NCBI RefSeq assembly: GCF_023330685.1
Contig: NZ_CP097128.1
Coordinates: 744,001-808,000 of the forward strand
Length of the DNA: 64,000 nucleotides
Direction of reading: 5' to 3'
Origin: Conexibacter sp. DBS9H8
GTDB taxonomy: Bacteria; Actinomycetota; Thermoleophilia; Solirubrobacterales; Solirubrobacteraceae
Shown here: piece after piece, positions 45,501 through 52,670 of the stretch
Numbering within the stretch: the stretch's first letter is position 1
Layout of the letters: each line of letters begins with the position of its first letter
The notes under the pieces: model-generated
Databases searched by the model: none
What the model saw: only the letters and a program-made list of their open reading frames with translations
What the model was told of the DNA's origin: nothing
Made by a program: the position numbers and the translations under genes

Positions 45501-46618
45501 AGCTCGGGCGGGCCGGGCTGCTCGAGCTCGTCCTCGGCTCAGAGGCCCTGGCCGATGCCGCCCAGGCGACGACGTGGACGCTGACCCGCGCGCTGGAGAT
45601 CGTCCGTCTGCTGCCGGGGGAGCTGCTGGCCACCCGAACGAGTTCGGGGGAGCGTGGGGTTGAGGTCCAGCGCCAGGTGCAGCTGCTTGACCGTGAGCTC
45701 GCAGAGGCCGACATGGGGGCGTATGCGATCACCGGCGAGGATGAGCTGCTCACCGTCCGGGTGAGCGAGGGTGGCGTCGACCGGTCACTGCCGGTGATCT
45801 TGGACAGCCTCACTGCGGAGATCGAGGCAAACGAGCAGGTGCTGAGCGCTGAGGAGCGTCGCGTGTTCAATGACGCGCTCGTTGAGGAGATCGCCGACCA
45901 CCTGCGTCAGCGGATCCACGCGGTCCGCGGCACGGTCGAGCGGATGAACGCGGTTCTCCGTCACAGCCCGACGGCCGCCGGCAAGCTCGTCGAGCTCGAC
46001 TGGCAGCCGGTGGAGGACGACAGCGGTACCCGGGCTGCCGCGCTCGCGCTGCTGCGACGGGAGCTCCGCCACCTCGATGAGGGCGGACGGGAGGAACTCG
46101 TCGGATTCTTCCGGGCGCGGATCGAGGCCGCCCGCCGCGAGCACTCCTGGAGCGAGCAGCCCCAGCCGATGGCCGAGACGCTGATGCAGGCCTTTGACTA
46201 CCGGTCCTGGTTCGCTTTCGGTCTGTGGGAGCGCAGCAGCGCCGGACGGGTGCGGTTGACCAAGCGCCGCCACGCCGTCGGCTCCGGCGGTGAGCAGTCG
46301 GTGCTCATCCACCTGCCGCTGTTTGCCGCCGCGGCTGCGCTCTACGGGGACGGGCACGCCCCCCGGCTGATCATGCTCGATGAGGCGCTGTCGGGAATCG
46401 ACGATGAGACGCGCGAGCGGGTGCTGAAGGCGACGGTGGACTTTGACCTTGATGTCGTCATGACCTCCCACGAGCTGTGGGGCACCTACGCGTCGGTGCC
46501 CCAGCTGGCGATCTACCAGCTCCACCGCGAGAACGGCAGCTTCGGCGTGCACGCCATCCCGTTCCTGTGGGACGGCGACGTGCTACGAGAGCTGGAGCAG
46601 GGCGAGCTGCTGGTGTGA
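42587..46618 (+). CDS. jetC: Wadjet type II SMC-like ATPase JetC (TIGR02680)
   Basis: 1343 residues. Walker A GHNTSGKT lies at residues 37-44, two very long Ala/Glu/Arg-rich coiled-coil regions flank a central domain, and the C-terminal head has the signature GSGGEQSVLIHLPLF (about residue 1232) and Walker B LIMLDEALSGIDDE (about 1264). This is the SMC/MukB-like motor that, in Wadjet systems, extrudes DNA loops and recognises small circular DNA. All ATPase motifs are intact, so the system looks functional. It is the third gene of the operon, with 4-nt overlaps on both sides. Confidence 0.92.
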   Translation: MTPSPDRWRPRRAGIINLYEYADQVFDFAGGRLLLRGHNTSGKTKALELLLPFCLDGDISPNKLDPFGGAYKDMKWNLVGCTDDEKRTGYVWIEFERLDASGGLQRLTAGIGLRAQKSLPNVTRWHFIARNRHVGSDLSFLRGREPISRAELAAALGDDGEVLESQRDYRGRLADLLFGFSGEEQYQTMLRLMRDLRRPHLSKTLDPDRVAAQLAVGLPAVDEDLMRRLAGGLEQIETLERGLSRLREVRSQVSRFHQRTYSAYARAIVRERTEALRQAQVGVETAAEQLRDSEAQLADEREAATRATAGRLAADAALNRLGAERDALVTSTEWSSIAEVEAIGAHAASRQQAATASRDYADRAGEAATSAEAERITAEAVAADQREVADGDLAAAREIAARAGLGARVGPLSEQLAATALSADTWRSLVHDLGADWRDVLHRHRELIRASLAARHAVERARADERTAAERLEIAGTRVSAAEACLETARSAVSDALARWRRALGELVVSDEASAAADELACAGQAPVDALRPAIDHSRQALAEEQATLRAQRVGLEQATRAGESEIEVLRSARDDGPSVPAWSRAPRTGRTGAPLWRLIDFQVALTVEERAACEAALEAAGLLDAWVTPDGRLADASLADVVARTGAPVPGSSLLAALTPVPDQAVPVGVIEALLGSLALGEQPGCSWIALDGRFSLGPLGGRGAKAMAEHIGASAREARRARRIAELARQIEELAAQIATLDAQLTVLGERWDTLDAEVAAIPKVEEVAAALQALGVATTLLASAAREHETACAVTRGAAEAEIAADGARREHAATHRLAPALDEVTLDELRHATAELAGAATTAARSWVQAERAAAAAQAASARTVELQDAAATEDERARHVEAEAQRLQAEYDTRQAALGRTGDQLRQRHSEVMAALEQARSDHAHGLEAEQTAVIRVHDLERDCLTRRSAHEIARAHRETTVAGLRQLGRAGLLELVLGSEALADAAQATTWTLTRALEIVRLLPGELLATRTSSGERGVEVQRQVQLLDRELAEADMGAYAITGEDELLTVRVSEGGVDRSLPVILDSLTAEIEANEQVLSAEERRVFNDALVEEIADHLRQRIHAVRGTVERMNAVLRHSPTAAGKLVELDWQPVEDDSGTRAAALALLRRELRHLDEGGREELVGFFRARIEAARREHSWSEQPQPMAETLMQAFDYRSWFAFGLWERSSAGRVRLTKRRHAVGSGGEQSVLIHLPLFAAAAALYGDGHAPRLIMLDEALSGIDDETRERVLKATVDFDLDVVMTSHELWGTYASVPQLAIYQLHRENGSFGVHAIPFLWDGDVLRELEQGELLV

Positions 46619-47826
46619 ACCGTCCACCGCTCGGCCCGGCACTCGATCGGGTGCTGCTCGCCGCCCGGGACCGGCGCGAACGGCGCGGGGCGAGCGGCGA
46701 CGCTCAGATCCGCCTGAGCGACGTCAGTCCCGACGAGGCCCTCGCCCTTGACGCGCTCCTCGCCGTCTCGGCCCGCCGGCGCCCCGTGCTGCCCGGCCGG
46801 CCCCTCACGCTCCGGCTGTCGGAGCTCGAGGCCGCTCTGCGCGCCTGCGCCGGTGATCCCCGCGCCGAGTACGAACGCGTCGGCGGCCGTCCGCTGCGTG
46901 ACCTCCCCGCCGACCGGGCGACCGCCCGGGCGGCCCGAGAGGACTTCCGCGCCTGGCTGCTTGGACATCCGGCGCTCGAGGGCCGACCACGCCTCGCCGA
47001 GTGGGTGCAGGCGGCGATCGCCCAGGGACGACTCCACAGCGGGATGCGACCGCTGATCGCTTCGGCCCTCGTCGTGCTCGACGCCCTCCCCGCCGGGGAG
47101 CCGGTGCAGCGGACCGTCCTCGCTGCCCGGCTCCTGGACGGAGATCCCCACGCGCTCGATGCCGGCACCCCGCTGCACAGCCTCCTCGTCGCGTTGCTCA
47201 TCGCCGACGCGGGACTCGACCCCACCACGAGCCCGCGAATGGTCTGGGCACACGCCAACGTGACCGTCGACCCGGTCTCCTCAACCGTGCTCGCGCTCGG
47301 GCTCACACTGCTCGGCGACGGCGTCGCCGCACAACTCGTCCGGGCCGCCGACGGTGGCCACGTCATCCTCAGCCACGGTCAGCTGGCCGCCGGCGGCTTT
47401 GCCTGGCCGGCGGGCACTGACTGCTTCAGCGCAGAGAACCCGTCGGTGCTGGTCGCCGCCGAGCAGAAACACAAAAGCGAGTGCCGGCCGCTCATCTGCA
47501 CGGGCGGACATCCCTCTGACGCCGTTCGCCTGCTGCTTGGTGCGATCGTCGATGCCGGAGGCCACATCCACCATCACGGTGACTTTGATGAGGCAGGTCT
47601 GCTCATCTTCGGTGATCTCGAGGCCCGCTACGGGGCACGGCCGTGGCGCTATGACCTCGACACCCTGGAAAGTGCGTTGACGGGCCATCCCGAGATCGCA
47701 CCTCGGCGACCCGTCAAGACATTCGCCTCAGCGGTCGCGGGACTGAGACGGCCGCTGCCCGAGGAACTCTGCCTCGACGACCTCCTCAGCGACCTGGGGC
47801 CGGGCGGCCGGGACTCGCGGTGCTGA
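46615..47826 (+). CDS. jetD: Wadjet type II nuclease subunit JetD (TIGR02679, DUF3323-DUF2399)
   Basis: 403 residues from a GTG overlapping the jetC stop (GTGTGA). The C-terminal DUF2399 part has a Toprim-like layout: a Glu in FSAENPSVLVAAEQ, then the DxD motif in HHHGDFDEAGLLIF, as in topoisomerase VI A/Spo11. The N-terminal part corresponds to DUF3323. JetD is the subunit that cuts the plasmid once the SMC motor has detected a small circle. The key acidic residues are intact. Its last 41 nt overlap the end of a decayed toxin gene on the other strand. Confidence 0.9.
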   Translation: MNRPPLGPALDRVLLAARDRRERRGASGDAQIRLSDVSPDEALALDALLAVSARRRPVLPGRPLTLRLSELEAALRACAGDPRAEYERVGGRPLRDLPADRATARAAREDFRAWLLGHPALEGRPRLAEWVQAAIAQGRLHSGMRPLIASALVVLDALPAGEPVQRTVLAARLLDGDPHALDAGTPLHSLLVALLIADAGLDPTTSPRMVWAHANVTVDPVSSTVLALGLTLLGDGVAAQLVRAADGGHVILSHGQLAAGGFAWPAGTDCFSAENPSVLVAAEQKHKSECRPLICTGGHPSDAVRLLLGAIVDAGGHIHHHGDFDEAGLLIFGDLEARYGARPWRYDLDTLESALTGHPEIAPRRPVKTFASAVAGLRRPLPEELCLDDLLSDLGPGGRDSRC

Positions 47827-48179
47827 GACCGTTGTGTCGGCACGCCTCGATCAGGCGGTCGTCGTAGAGGACGACGTCGTCGACGTCGAGCAGGATGGCG
47901 GTGGCGACATGGATCGCACCGAGGGAGCGCAACCGGGACGGTGCGACCCGGCGACCCCGGAGAGGGCCGTCGCCCCGGCTCTGTAAAGGTCATTCTCACC
48001 GTCGGAACCGACCGTGAGCTGGCTGCGCAGGGCACGACTCACCTCAACCAAGGTCAGTGATGAGGAGAGGATGACCGAGCCCCGGCGTGGTAGCGGTCCA
48101 GCGCCGCTTCGAGCGCCTCCGATTCGGGCTCCTCCACCGTACGCTTGATCAGTGCGCTGCTGTCACAGTAGATGCGCAA
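47786..48179 (-). pseudogene. Decayed PIN-domain toxin (VapC-like)
   Basis: Three consecutive pieces in different frames rebuild a PIN protein: RIYCDSSALIKRTVEEPESE from a TTG; then VILSSSLTLVEVSRALRSQL after a frameshift near 48090; then LRSLGAIHVATAILLDVDDV and VLYDDRLIEACRHNGLSTAS after another near 47930. The order of D...E...D sites is preserved, but the third acidic site is Gly (SLGAIH for the usual SLDAIH). Stop codons interrupt every single frame. It is therefore inactive. It directly follows its antitoxin remnant. Confidence 0.75.
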
Positions 48180-48453
48180 TCAGATCCGGTCGTCACGGTC
48201 GAGCAGGTCCGCGCTCGTCATCCCCTCGGCAAGCCTCAGTCGCCACGTCAGCGGGTGAGACGGTGTCCTCGGTGCCGGACGACGCCGGTGGCGATCAGTG
48301 CGCCGAGCTCATCGCGCGGTCGTTCAGTCGCCGCCAAGCCGAGATGGCGGTTGACCGCTTCTCGAATCACCTCCTGCTGTGAGCGGCCCGTGCGCAGGGC
48401 TTCGCGCCGGACCGCCTCCTCGGCGCAGGGCCGAGTCTCAGGTTCCTCGCCAT
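48180..48453 (-). pseudogene. Decayed RHH-type antitoxin (VapB-like)
   Basis: Pieces from three frames rebuild a ribbon-helix-helix antitoxin: MARNLRL from an ATG at 48453, then EEAVRREALRTGRSQQEVIR followed by EAVNRHLGLAATERPRDELG, then LRLAEGMTSADLLDRDDRI before a TGA. The last piece is a toxin-binding tail. Two frameshifts separate them. The TGA abuts the TTG of the toxin remnant, which is the usual vapBC spacing. A GGTACC palindrome pair remains upstream. Confidence 0.7.
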
Positions 48454-48471
48454 CCCTCGATGGTGGCAGTG

Positions 48472-48492
48472 CTGGTACCGAGTTGGTACCAG
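48472..48492. promoter_or_regulatory. Relict operator of the decayed toxin-antitoxin pair
   Basis: CTGGTACC and GGTACCAG form an exact inverted repeat with a 5-nt spacer, 18 nt upstream of the antitoxin remnant's ATG. RHH antitoxins autoregulate by binding such dyads. It has survived although the coding region is broken. Confidence 0.55.
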
Positions 48493-48516
48493 TCAGATCG
48501 GGCACCGCGATCACAG

Positions 48517-48535
48517 CTTTACCGATACAGTAAAG
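48517..48535. promoter_or_regulatory. Putative autoregulatory operator of the AbrB/PIN pair
   Basis: CTTTAC and GTAAAG form an exact dyad (7-nt spacer). It ends within the AAAGG Shine-Dalgarno of the antitoxin gene, 3 nt before its ATG, so protein bound there would block expression. The site is much less GC-rich than its surroundings. Confidence 0.55.
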
Positions 48536-48538
48536 GTG

Positions 48539-48760
48539 ATGGCACGAATCTCAGCCAAGAACCAGATTACGGTTCCGGTGGCAACCCTCCAAGAGGTCGG
48601 CCTGCACGCCGGCGAGCACGTCACGGTTGAGCCGGCGGGTGACGGAGAGCTACGGATCCGCCGGGCCACGTTCACGTTCGAAGACGCGTTCGGAGCGCTC
48701 ACGGGAACCTACCCGGCCGGCTACCTCGATCGCCTTGACGCTGAGGACGCGGCGAGATGA
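48539..48760 (+). CDS. AbrB-family (VapB-type) antitoxin
   Basis: 73 residues: a SpoVT/AbrB DNA-binding fold (MARISAKNQITVPVATLQEV, then GLHAGEHVTVEPAGDGELRI) and an acidic C-terminal tail (FEDAFGALTGTYPAGYLDRL) that would clamp the toxin. ATG at 48539 is preferred over the adjacent GTG because of spacing to AAAGG. The stop overlaps the toxin ATG by 4 nt. The protein would repress its own promoter through the CTTTAC/GTAAAG dyad just upstream. Confidence 0.85.
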   Translation: MARISAKNQITVPVATLQEVGLHAGEHVTVEPAGDGELRIRRATFTFEDAFGALTGTYPAGYLDRLDAEDAAR

Positions 48761-49149
48761 AGCGACTACTCGATGCGGACGTGCTGATCGGCGCCCTCGA
48801 CGCGAACGACGCTCATCACATCCACGTTCGGGAGCTCCTCACCGGTTGGCGCGAGAACAGGGACCAGTGCGTGGTGAGCGTTGTGAACCTCACCGAAGTG
48901 CTGATCGCACCCTCAGCCGATGTGGCCCGTCTCGCCGCCGCGCGTGAGGCCATCGCCGCGCTCGGGATCGCTGTCCACCAGCCAAATGAGGCGATCGGAG
49001 TCGAGGCTGCACGCCTGCGACGGCGCTACCCGATCAGCCTCCCCGACGCCTATTGCCTCGCGACCGCGAAGCACACCGGCGGGGCGCTCAGTTCCTTCGA
49101 CGAGAAGCTCCTCAATGCAGCCGGCCGCGAGCAGATCACCGTCAGCTGA
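48757..49149 (+). CDS. PIN-domain toxin (VapC-type ribonuclease)
   Basis: 130 residues with intact PIN acidic residues: Asp in RLLDADVLIGALD, Glu in VVNLTEVLI, Asp in SLPDAYCLATAKH and Asp in LSSFDEKLL. These metal-dependent RNases cut tRNA or rRNA when released from the antitoxin. Start overlaps the antitoxin stop (ATGA), giving a standard toxin-antitoxin operon. Unlike the decayed pair next to it, this module appears functional. It sits between the Wadjet operon and arfB in the accessory zone. Confidence 0.85.
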   Translation: MKRLLDADVLIGALDANDAHHIHVRELLTGWRENRDQCVVSVVNLTEVLIAPSADVARLAAAREAIAALGIAVHQPNEAIGVEAARLRRRYPISLPDAYCLATAKHTGGALSSFDEKLLNAAGREQITVS

Positions 49150-49328
49150 AGAGGCGCACTGCTGCCACACCGCAGAGCCGTAGCCGCCCACGCGTCGCCA
49201 TCTGGCCGAGCGTCGACAGCTGGCGATTGGCTGACGGTGAGATCGGGCGTCTGAGGCTCCCATCAGGCTTCACTGGAAGCCGAGCGCCGGAAGCGCTGTC
49301 TGTGGACCTGTAGGTGCCTCGCGAAGCC

Positions 49329-49742
49329 TCAGGTGTCGGACGGCGGGCGCCGGTCGTGCTTGCGGGCGCTCTGGCGTCGCTTGCTCTGCAGTCGCCGCTC
49401 CACGCTCGCGCGCGTCGGACGTGAGGGTCGGCGCGGGGGCGGCGGGGTGAGCGCGACCCGTAGCTTCGCTTCGAGTCGCTCGAGCGCGAGTTCCCGGTTC
49501 CGGAGCTGGCTGCGGGTGTCCTGGGCCACCGCGCTCGCCCGCGTGCCGAAGCGTGCTTCGAGCCGGTTGCGCTGAGCGGCGTTCAGGACGTCGGCGAGCG
49601 TGTCCAGGTCGATGCTTGCCTCGATGCGGGAGGCGGTCACGTTGGCATGCTGGCCGCCGGGGCCGGATGAGCGGCTCGCCCGGATTTGGACCAGGTCCAG
49701 CGGGATGGCGATCCCGGGACCGATGTGGAGTTCGTCATCCAT
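49329..49742 (-). CDS. arfB: Alternative ribosome-rescue factor ArfB (YaeJ-like)
   Basis: 137 residues: a release-factor catalytic domain with the GGQ tripeptide in SRSSGPGGQHANVTASRIEA, followed by a basic C-terminal tail (RRLQSKRRQSARKHDRRPPS) that enters the empty mRNA channel. It hydrolyses peptidyl-tRNA on stalled ribosomes that lack a stop codon. Length fits ArfB/ICT1. The ATG at 49742 gives MDDELHIGPGIAIPLDLVQI; longer starts add unlikely sequence. A single gene. Confidence 0.9.
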   Translation of the reverse strand: MDDELHIGPGIAIPLDLVQIRASRSSGPGGQHANVTASRIEASIDLDTLADVLNAAQRNRLEARFGTRASAVAQDTRSQLRNRELALERLEAKLRVALTPPPPRRPSRPTRASVERRLQSKRRQSARKHDRRPPSDT

Positions 49743-49937
49743 GAGTTGTGGGGACGGTGGGTCGCTCTGATTGTGAACGGCGAGAGCGCCGTGATCGATG
49801 CCATGCCTCGCGCTGCCCGCGAGAACGGTGCCGCAGAACGGGTCCTCGCCCCGCATGAACTTCGGGCTCGCCCTCGCTCGGGCGGTTTGGGGCGATCCCT
49901 ACCGGCCCTCCCCATCGTGGGGTGGTAACTCCGCGGT

Positions 49938-49967
49938 CGCGCCGGTGGTGCCCCGACCACCGGCGCG
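49938..49967 (-). terminator. Perfect 12-bp hairpin downstream of the MBL gene
   Basis: CGCGCCGGTGGT and ACCACCGGCGCG pair exactly around a 6-nt loop, 45 nt after the stop of the metallo-hydrolase gene. No T-tract follows, so it is a T-less terminator or 3' stabiliser. Confidence 0.55.
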
Positions 49968-50012
49968 CGGTACGGCCCGGGCAGCCGTGCGGTGTCATTG
50001 CCACCGCCTGAT

Positions 50013-50804
50013 TCAGGGGACGGTGCGCGTCCGTTCGAGCTGAGTGAGGTTGGCGGCGTGAATCGTGAGCTGGTGGGGGTTGGTTCGGGACGGCGGCGGG
50101 GTCGCGTCGGCCGGGTCGGCGAGGAGGGCCTCCGCGTAGATGGTGTCCTCGGCGAGGATCTCGCGAGCCCGACCCACACACACTGGCGGGCCGTGGCCGG
50201 GGATGACGGTCTCGACGGCGCCGAGCAGCGCGCCGAGACGCCTGAGCGTGGCGACGTAGTCCTCGATCGAGCCTGAGGCGTTGAGCATGGGGATCTCGAC
50301 CGAGGACAGGTAGTCGCCACAGACCAGGGTCTTCAGCCAGGGCAGGTGATAGGCGCAGCCGTCCGCGGTGTGGCCGGGGGTGGGGTGCAACTCGATCGTC
50401 TGTTCGGCGATCTGCCAGGAACCCGGAAGCGGGTGCGCCGTGAGAGCGGGGAGAGCGAACGGCTCACGCAGGATGTACCACTGCTCGTCGAATGAGCGCA
50501 GGGCGGCCGCCGTCTCCTCCGGCGTCGCAGCCAGCCGCGAGCAGGTTGACGCTCCGGTGTGCACCGGCGCGTCGGGAAACACCGTGGGTGCGAGCACGTG
50601 ATCCCAATCACCGTGGGTGATGGCGATGGCCACGTCACCCATCGCTCCGCGGTTGATCGCGCTCGCCACGTCCGCGAGTTCCTCGGGCAGGACGACGGAG
50701 TCGATCACCAGCGTCGTCTCGCCGCAGCGCACCCTGGTGGACGTCGTCTGCCAGATCGCCGAGACGTAGACCGTGAGCTCTGGACGCAGAGAGATCGACT
50801 CCAT
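50013..50804 (-). CDS. MBL-fold metallo-hydrolase
   Basis: 263 residues with the metallo-beta-lactamase fold: ITHGDWDHVLAP is the metal-binding loop, with Trp for the usual His at the second position (H-x-D-x-D-H to H-G-D-W-D-H). TPGHTADGCAYHLP, VCGDYLSSVEIP and VIPGHGPPVCVG supply further ligands. Relatives hydrolyse thioesters, lactones or phosphoesters; the substrate is unknown. It lies just outside the tRNA-Ala island on its tRNA-distal side. Confidence 0.85.
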   Translation of the reverse strand: MESISLRPELTVYVSAIWQTTSTRVRCGETTLVIDSVVLPEELADVASAINRGAMGDVAIAITHGDWDHVLAPTVFPDAPVHTGASTCSRLAATPEETAAALRSFDEQWYILREPFALPALTAHPLPGSWQIAEQTIELHPTPGHTADGCAYHLPWLKTLVCGDYLSSVEIPMLNASGSIEDYVATLRRLGALLGAVETVIPGHGPPVCVGRAREILAEDTIYAEALLADPADATPPPSRTNPHQLTIHAANLTQLERTRTVP

Positions 50805-50912
50805 GGGGTCCGGAGGCTACCTTCGTCCGTCCCGGCGAACAGCGGTCACCTCCGTCGGGCCCACGGAGCCACGTCTGCCGACGTGCCGAGCTCAGCGCGC
50901 TCGTAGGACTGA

Positions 50913-50955
50913 TGGACCCTACCGGGATCGAACCGGTGACCTCCTGCGTGCAAAG
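50913..50955 (-). repeat. Duplicated tRNA-Ala 3' half (far att site)
   Basis: 43 bp identical to the anticodon-to-3'-end part of the complete tRNA-Ala(UGC) 2.6 kb away, in the same orientation. It lacks the 5' half, so it is not a gene. Such partial tRNA copies mark the far end of elements integrated into a tRNA 3' end. Confidence 0.9.
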
Positions 50956-51060
50956 AGCCGAGAGGTGCTGTGCTTTTGCCGATCGGTCAGGGTCGGTTTG
51001 CGGCGCCGCGACGGGCTGAATGGAGCTGGCGGGCCGCTGGCGGTTGCTCGACGATGAATG

Positions 51061-51081
51061 AGGCTTCCTTGCAGCTTCCAT
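51061..51081 (+). repeat. 21-nt motif near the far end of the island
   Basis: AGGCTTCC-TTGC-AGCTTCCAT. The same motif with a different 4-nt centre occurs near the tRNA end, in the same orientation. It could be an integrase arm-type binding site. Confidence 0.4.
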
Positions 51082-51155
51082 TACGCAGGAGGTCACTCGC
51101 CGATCGCCGTTCACGTTAGCGGCGTGGAATCAGGGAGCGCGGCGGCGCTCTTTGA

Positions 51156-52589
51156 TCAATACGGTCGCAGTGCGGCGCGGGCGAGCTCTCGCGCGGTCGG
51201 GCTGAGTCGCCATCGGTCGTGGGGTCCTGTCTCGGGTTCTGAGGCGTTGCGCAGGACGCCCATGGCTGTCAGCCAGTAGAGCTGGTGATCCTTGATTGGG
51301 CTTCTGGTGCTCCTACGCCAGCCAAGGTGCGTCAGTGCTTGGGCGATCGCGTCGAGCGGTAGATCTCCGTGGGAGGACGTGGCTGCGAAGAGCAGGAGAA
51401 GCAGGGTGGCGTCGGTCTCGAATCCGTCTTTGGTTGGTACGAGCCGGTCGGCAAGGTGGCTCCAGAGTTCCTCCCACGCCTCGGCCGCGTTCTTCCCGGC
51501 GCGCGTCAGGCGGAGAGTGCCCTTGAGCTTCCGTATGAGTCCGAGCGACTGCAGCGCTTCGCGAAAGCGGAGAACCGGGAGCGTGTCGCTCTCTCGATTG
51601 GCCTTCCCGATCCAGCTGGCCATCGTTGGCAGCTGTGCGGCGGTCGCTTCGACGTCAGTCGGTCGGAGGTAGCCAGCGGCGGTGAGCGTGAGGCCGTCGT
51701 TGCCGACTCGATCGAGAAACCACGTGATGGGCTTGAGAGACGCGCGGAAAGCGGCATCGTCAGGGACGGGCCGGTCTCCGAGCAGCGCGTAGGCAGCTGC
51801 CGTGATGTCCTCCCCGACAGCTGTGTAGGCGAGTCGGTAGACGAGATCAGCAAGTCGACGGTCGAACCCCGCTTGGGTGAGGAGCAGGAACGGATCGCGG
51901 AGTGCTTCGTTGACTTCGGTCAGTGAGAAGGCGGACGGGTCTTCGAGCACGTCCGCGAGTTCCTCTGCCGTTCGCAGGCTGCCGCAGTCCTCTGGCGGTG
52001 CGGCACGTCGGCCGTCGATCGCGACCGCCGCCGGTGCGTCGAGGCCCGCCTCCAGGACGTTCTCGAGTCGCAAGAAGAGTTCCCAGTTGTCGCCGTAGTC
52101 GTAGATGTAGGAGAGCACATCGCCCGGGGCCTGGACCGTCTCATCCAGGCGGACGCGACTTGCTGGAACGCCGCCTTCATCATCGAGCTCGCCCTCATCG
52201 ACGTCCCACTGGCACAGGAACACTTGGCTGGCGGAATCGAAGGGATCTCCGCCGAGGGAAAAGCGCCACAAATGCGTGTCGGTCCAGTTGAACGCCGCCT
52301 GCAGCACACGGTGGAGAACGTCGAGCGTGAGATCGGAACGGAGCTCAAGCCGTCGCCAGATCGGAGGCTCGGCGTGCTTGAGGTCGACCCTGACACGGAA
52401 GAGCCTCAGGTCCGAGAGCGGCGGCGGACGCAACTCAGGCCGTTTTGGCCGTGCTCGTTCCCGACGCGCTTGCGCGCCGAGCACCGATAGATCGGCGGCC
52501 ATCTGGCGGAGGTCGTCAAGTTCGGCGCCGCTGATCACCGCTTGGAACCGTCGTAACAGCTCCGCCTGAGGGTCTTCGTCGATGCCCAT
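51156..52589 (-). CDS. pRiA4b ORF-3-like (IS1096 TnpR-like) protein
   Basis: 477 residues from the ATG at 52589. After a helical N-terminus (QAELLRRFQAVISGAELDDL) comes the plasmid pRiA4b ORF-3 domain: LFRVRVDLKHAEPPIWRRLE, DVLHRVLQAAFNWTDTHLWR and VLSYIYDYGDNWELFLRLEN. The remaining 250 residues are helical, with winged-helix-like parts, and may regulate or bind DNA. The domain's function is unknown; it is spread by plasmids and transposons. It is divergent from the NYN gene with an 80-nt spacer, the usual arrangement for a co-regulated pair. It is the main cargo of the tRNA island. Confidence 0.8.
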   Translation of the reverse strand: MGIDEDPQAELLRRFQAVISGAELDDLRQMAADLSVLGAQARRERARPKRPELRPPPLSDLRLFRVRVDLKHAEPPIWRRLELRSDLTLDVLHRVLQAAFNWTDTHLWRFSLGGDPFDSASQVFLCQWDVDEGELDDEGGVPASRVRLDETVQAPGDVLSYIYDYGDNWELFLRLENVLEAGLDAPAAVAIDGRRAAPPEDCGSLRTAEELADVLEDPSAFSLTEVNEALRDPFLLLTQAGFDRRLADLVYRLAYTAVGEDITAAAYALLGDRPVPDDAAFRASLKPITWFLDRVGNDGLTLTAAGYLRPTDVEATAAQLPTMASWIGKANRESDTLPVLRFREALQSLGLIRKLKGTLRLTRAGKNAAEAWEELWSHLADRLVPTKDGFETDATLLLLLFAATSSHGDLPLDAIAQALTHLGWRRSTRSPIKDHQLYWLTAMGVLRNASEPETGPHDRWRLSPTARELARAALRPY

Positions 52590-52670
52590 GCGGAAACCGT
52601 AACGGCTGTCATTTAGACGAGTGGGCCGCCGGCTTCGGTCGTTGACAGGGCGGGCTGCCAAAGTGCGCCA

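Noticed and set aside
46513-47253. Minus-strand frames over jetD
   Set aside because: Antisense shadows; JetD has a Toprim-like DxD and fits the operon overlap.
50913-50955. A second tRNA gene
   Set aside because: Only the 3' half is present; the D-arm and 5' acceptor strand are missing, so it cannot fold into a tRNA.
50773-51057. Plus-strand frame across the tRNA fragment containing a DRTGDLL-like peptide
   Set aside because: The peptide comes from translating tRNA sequence; this is a known annotation artefact.
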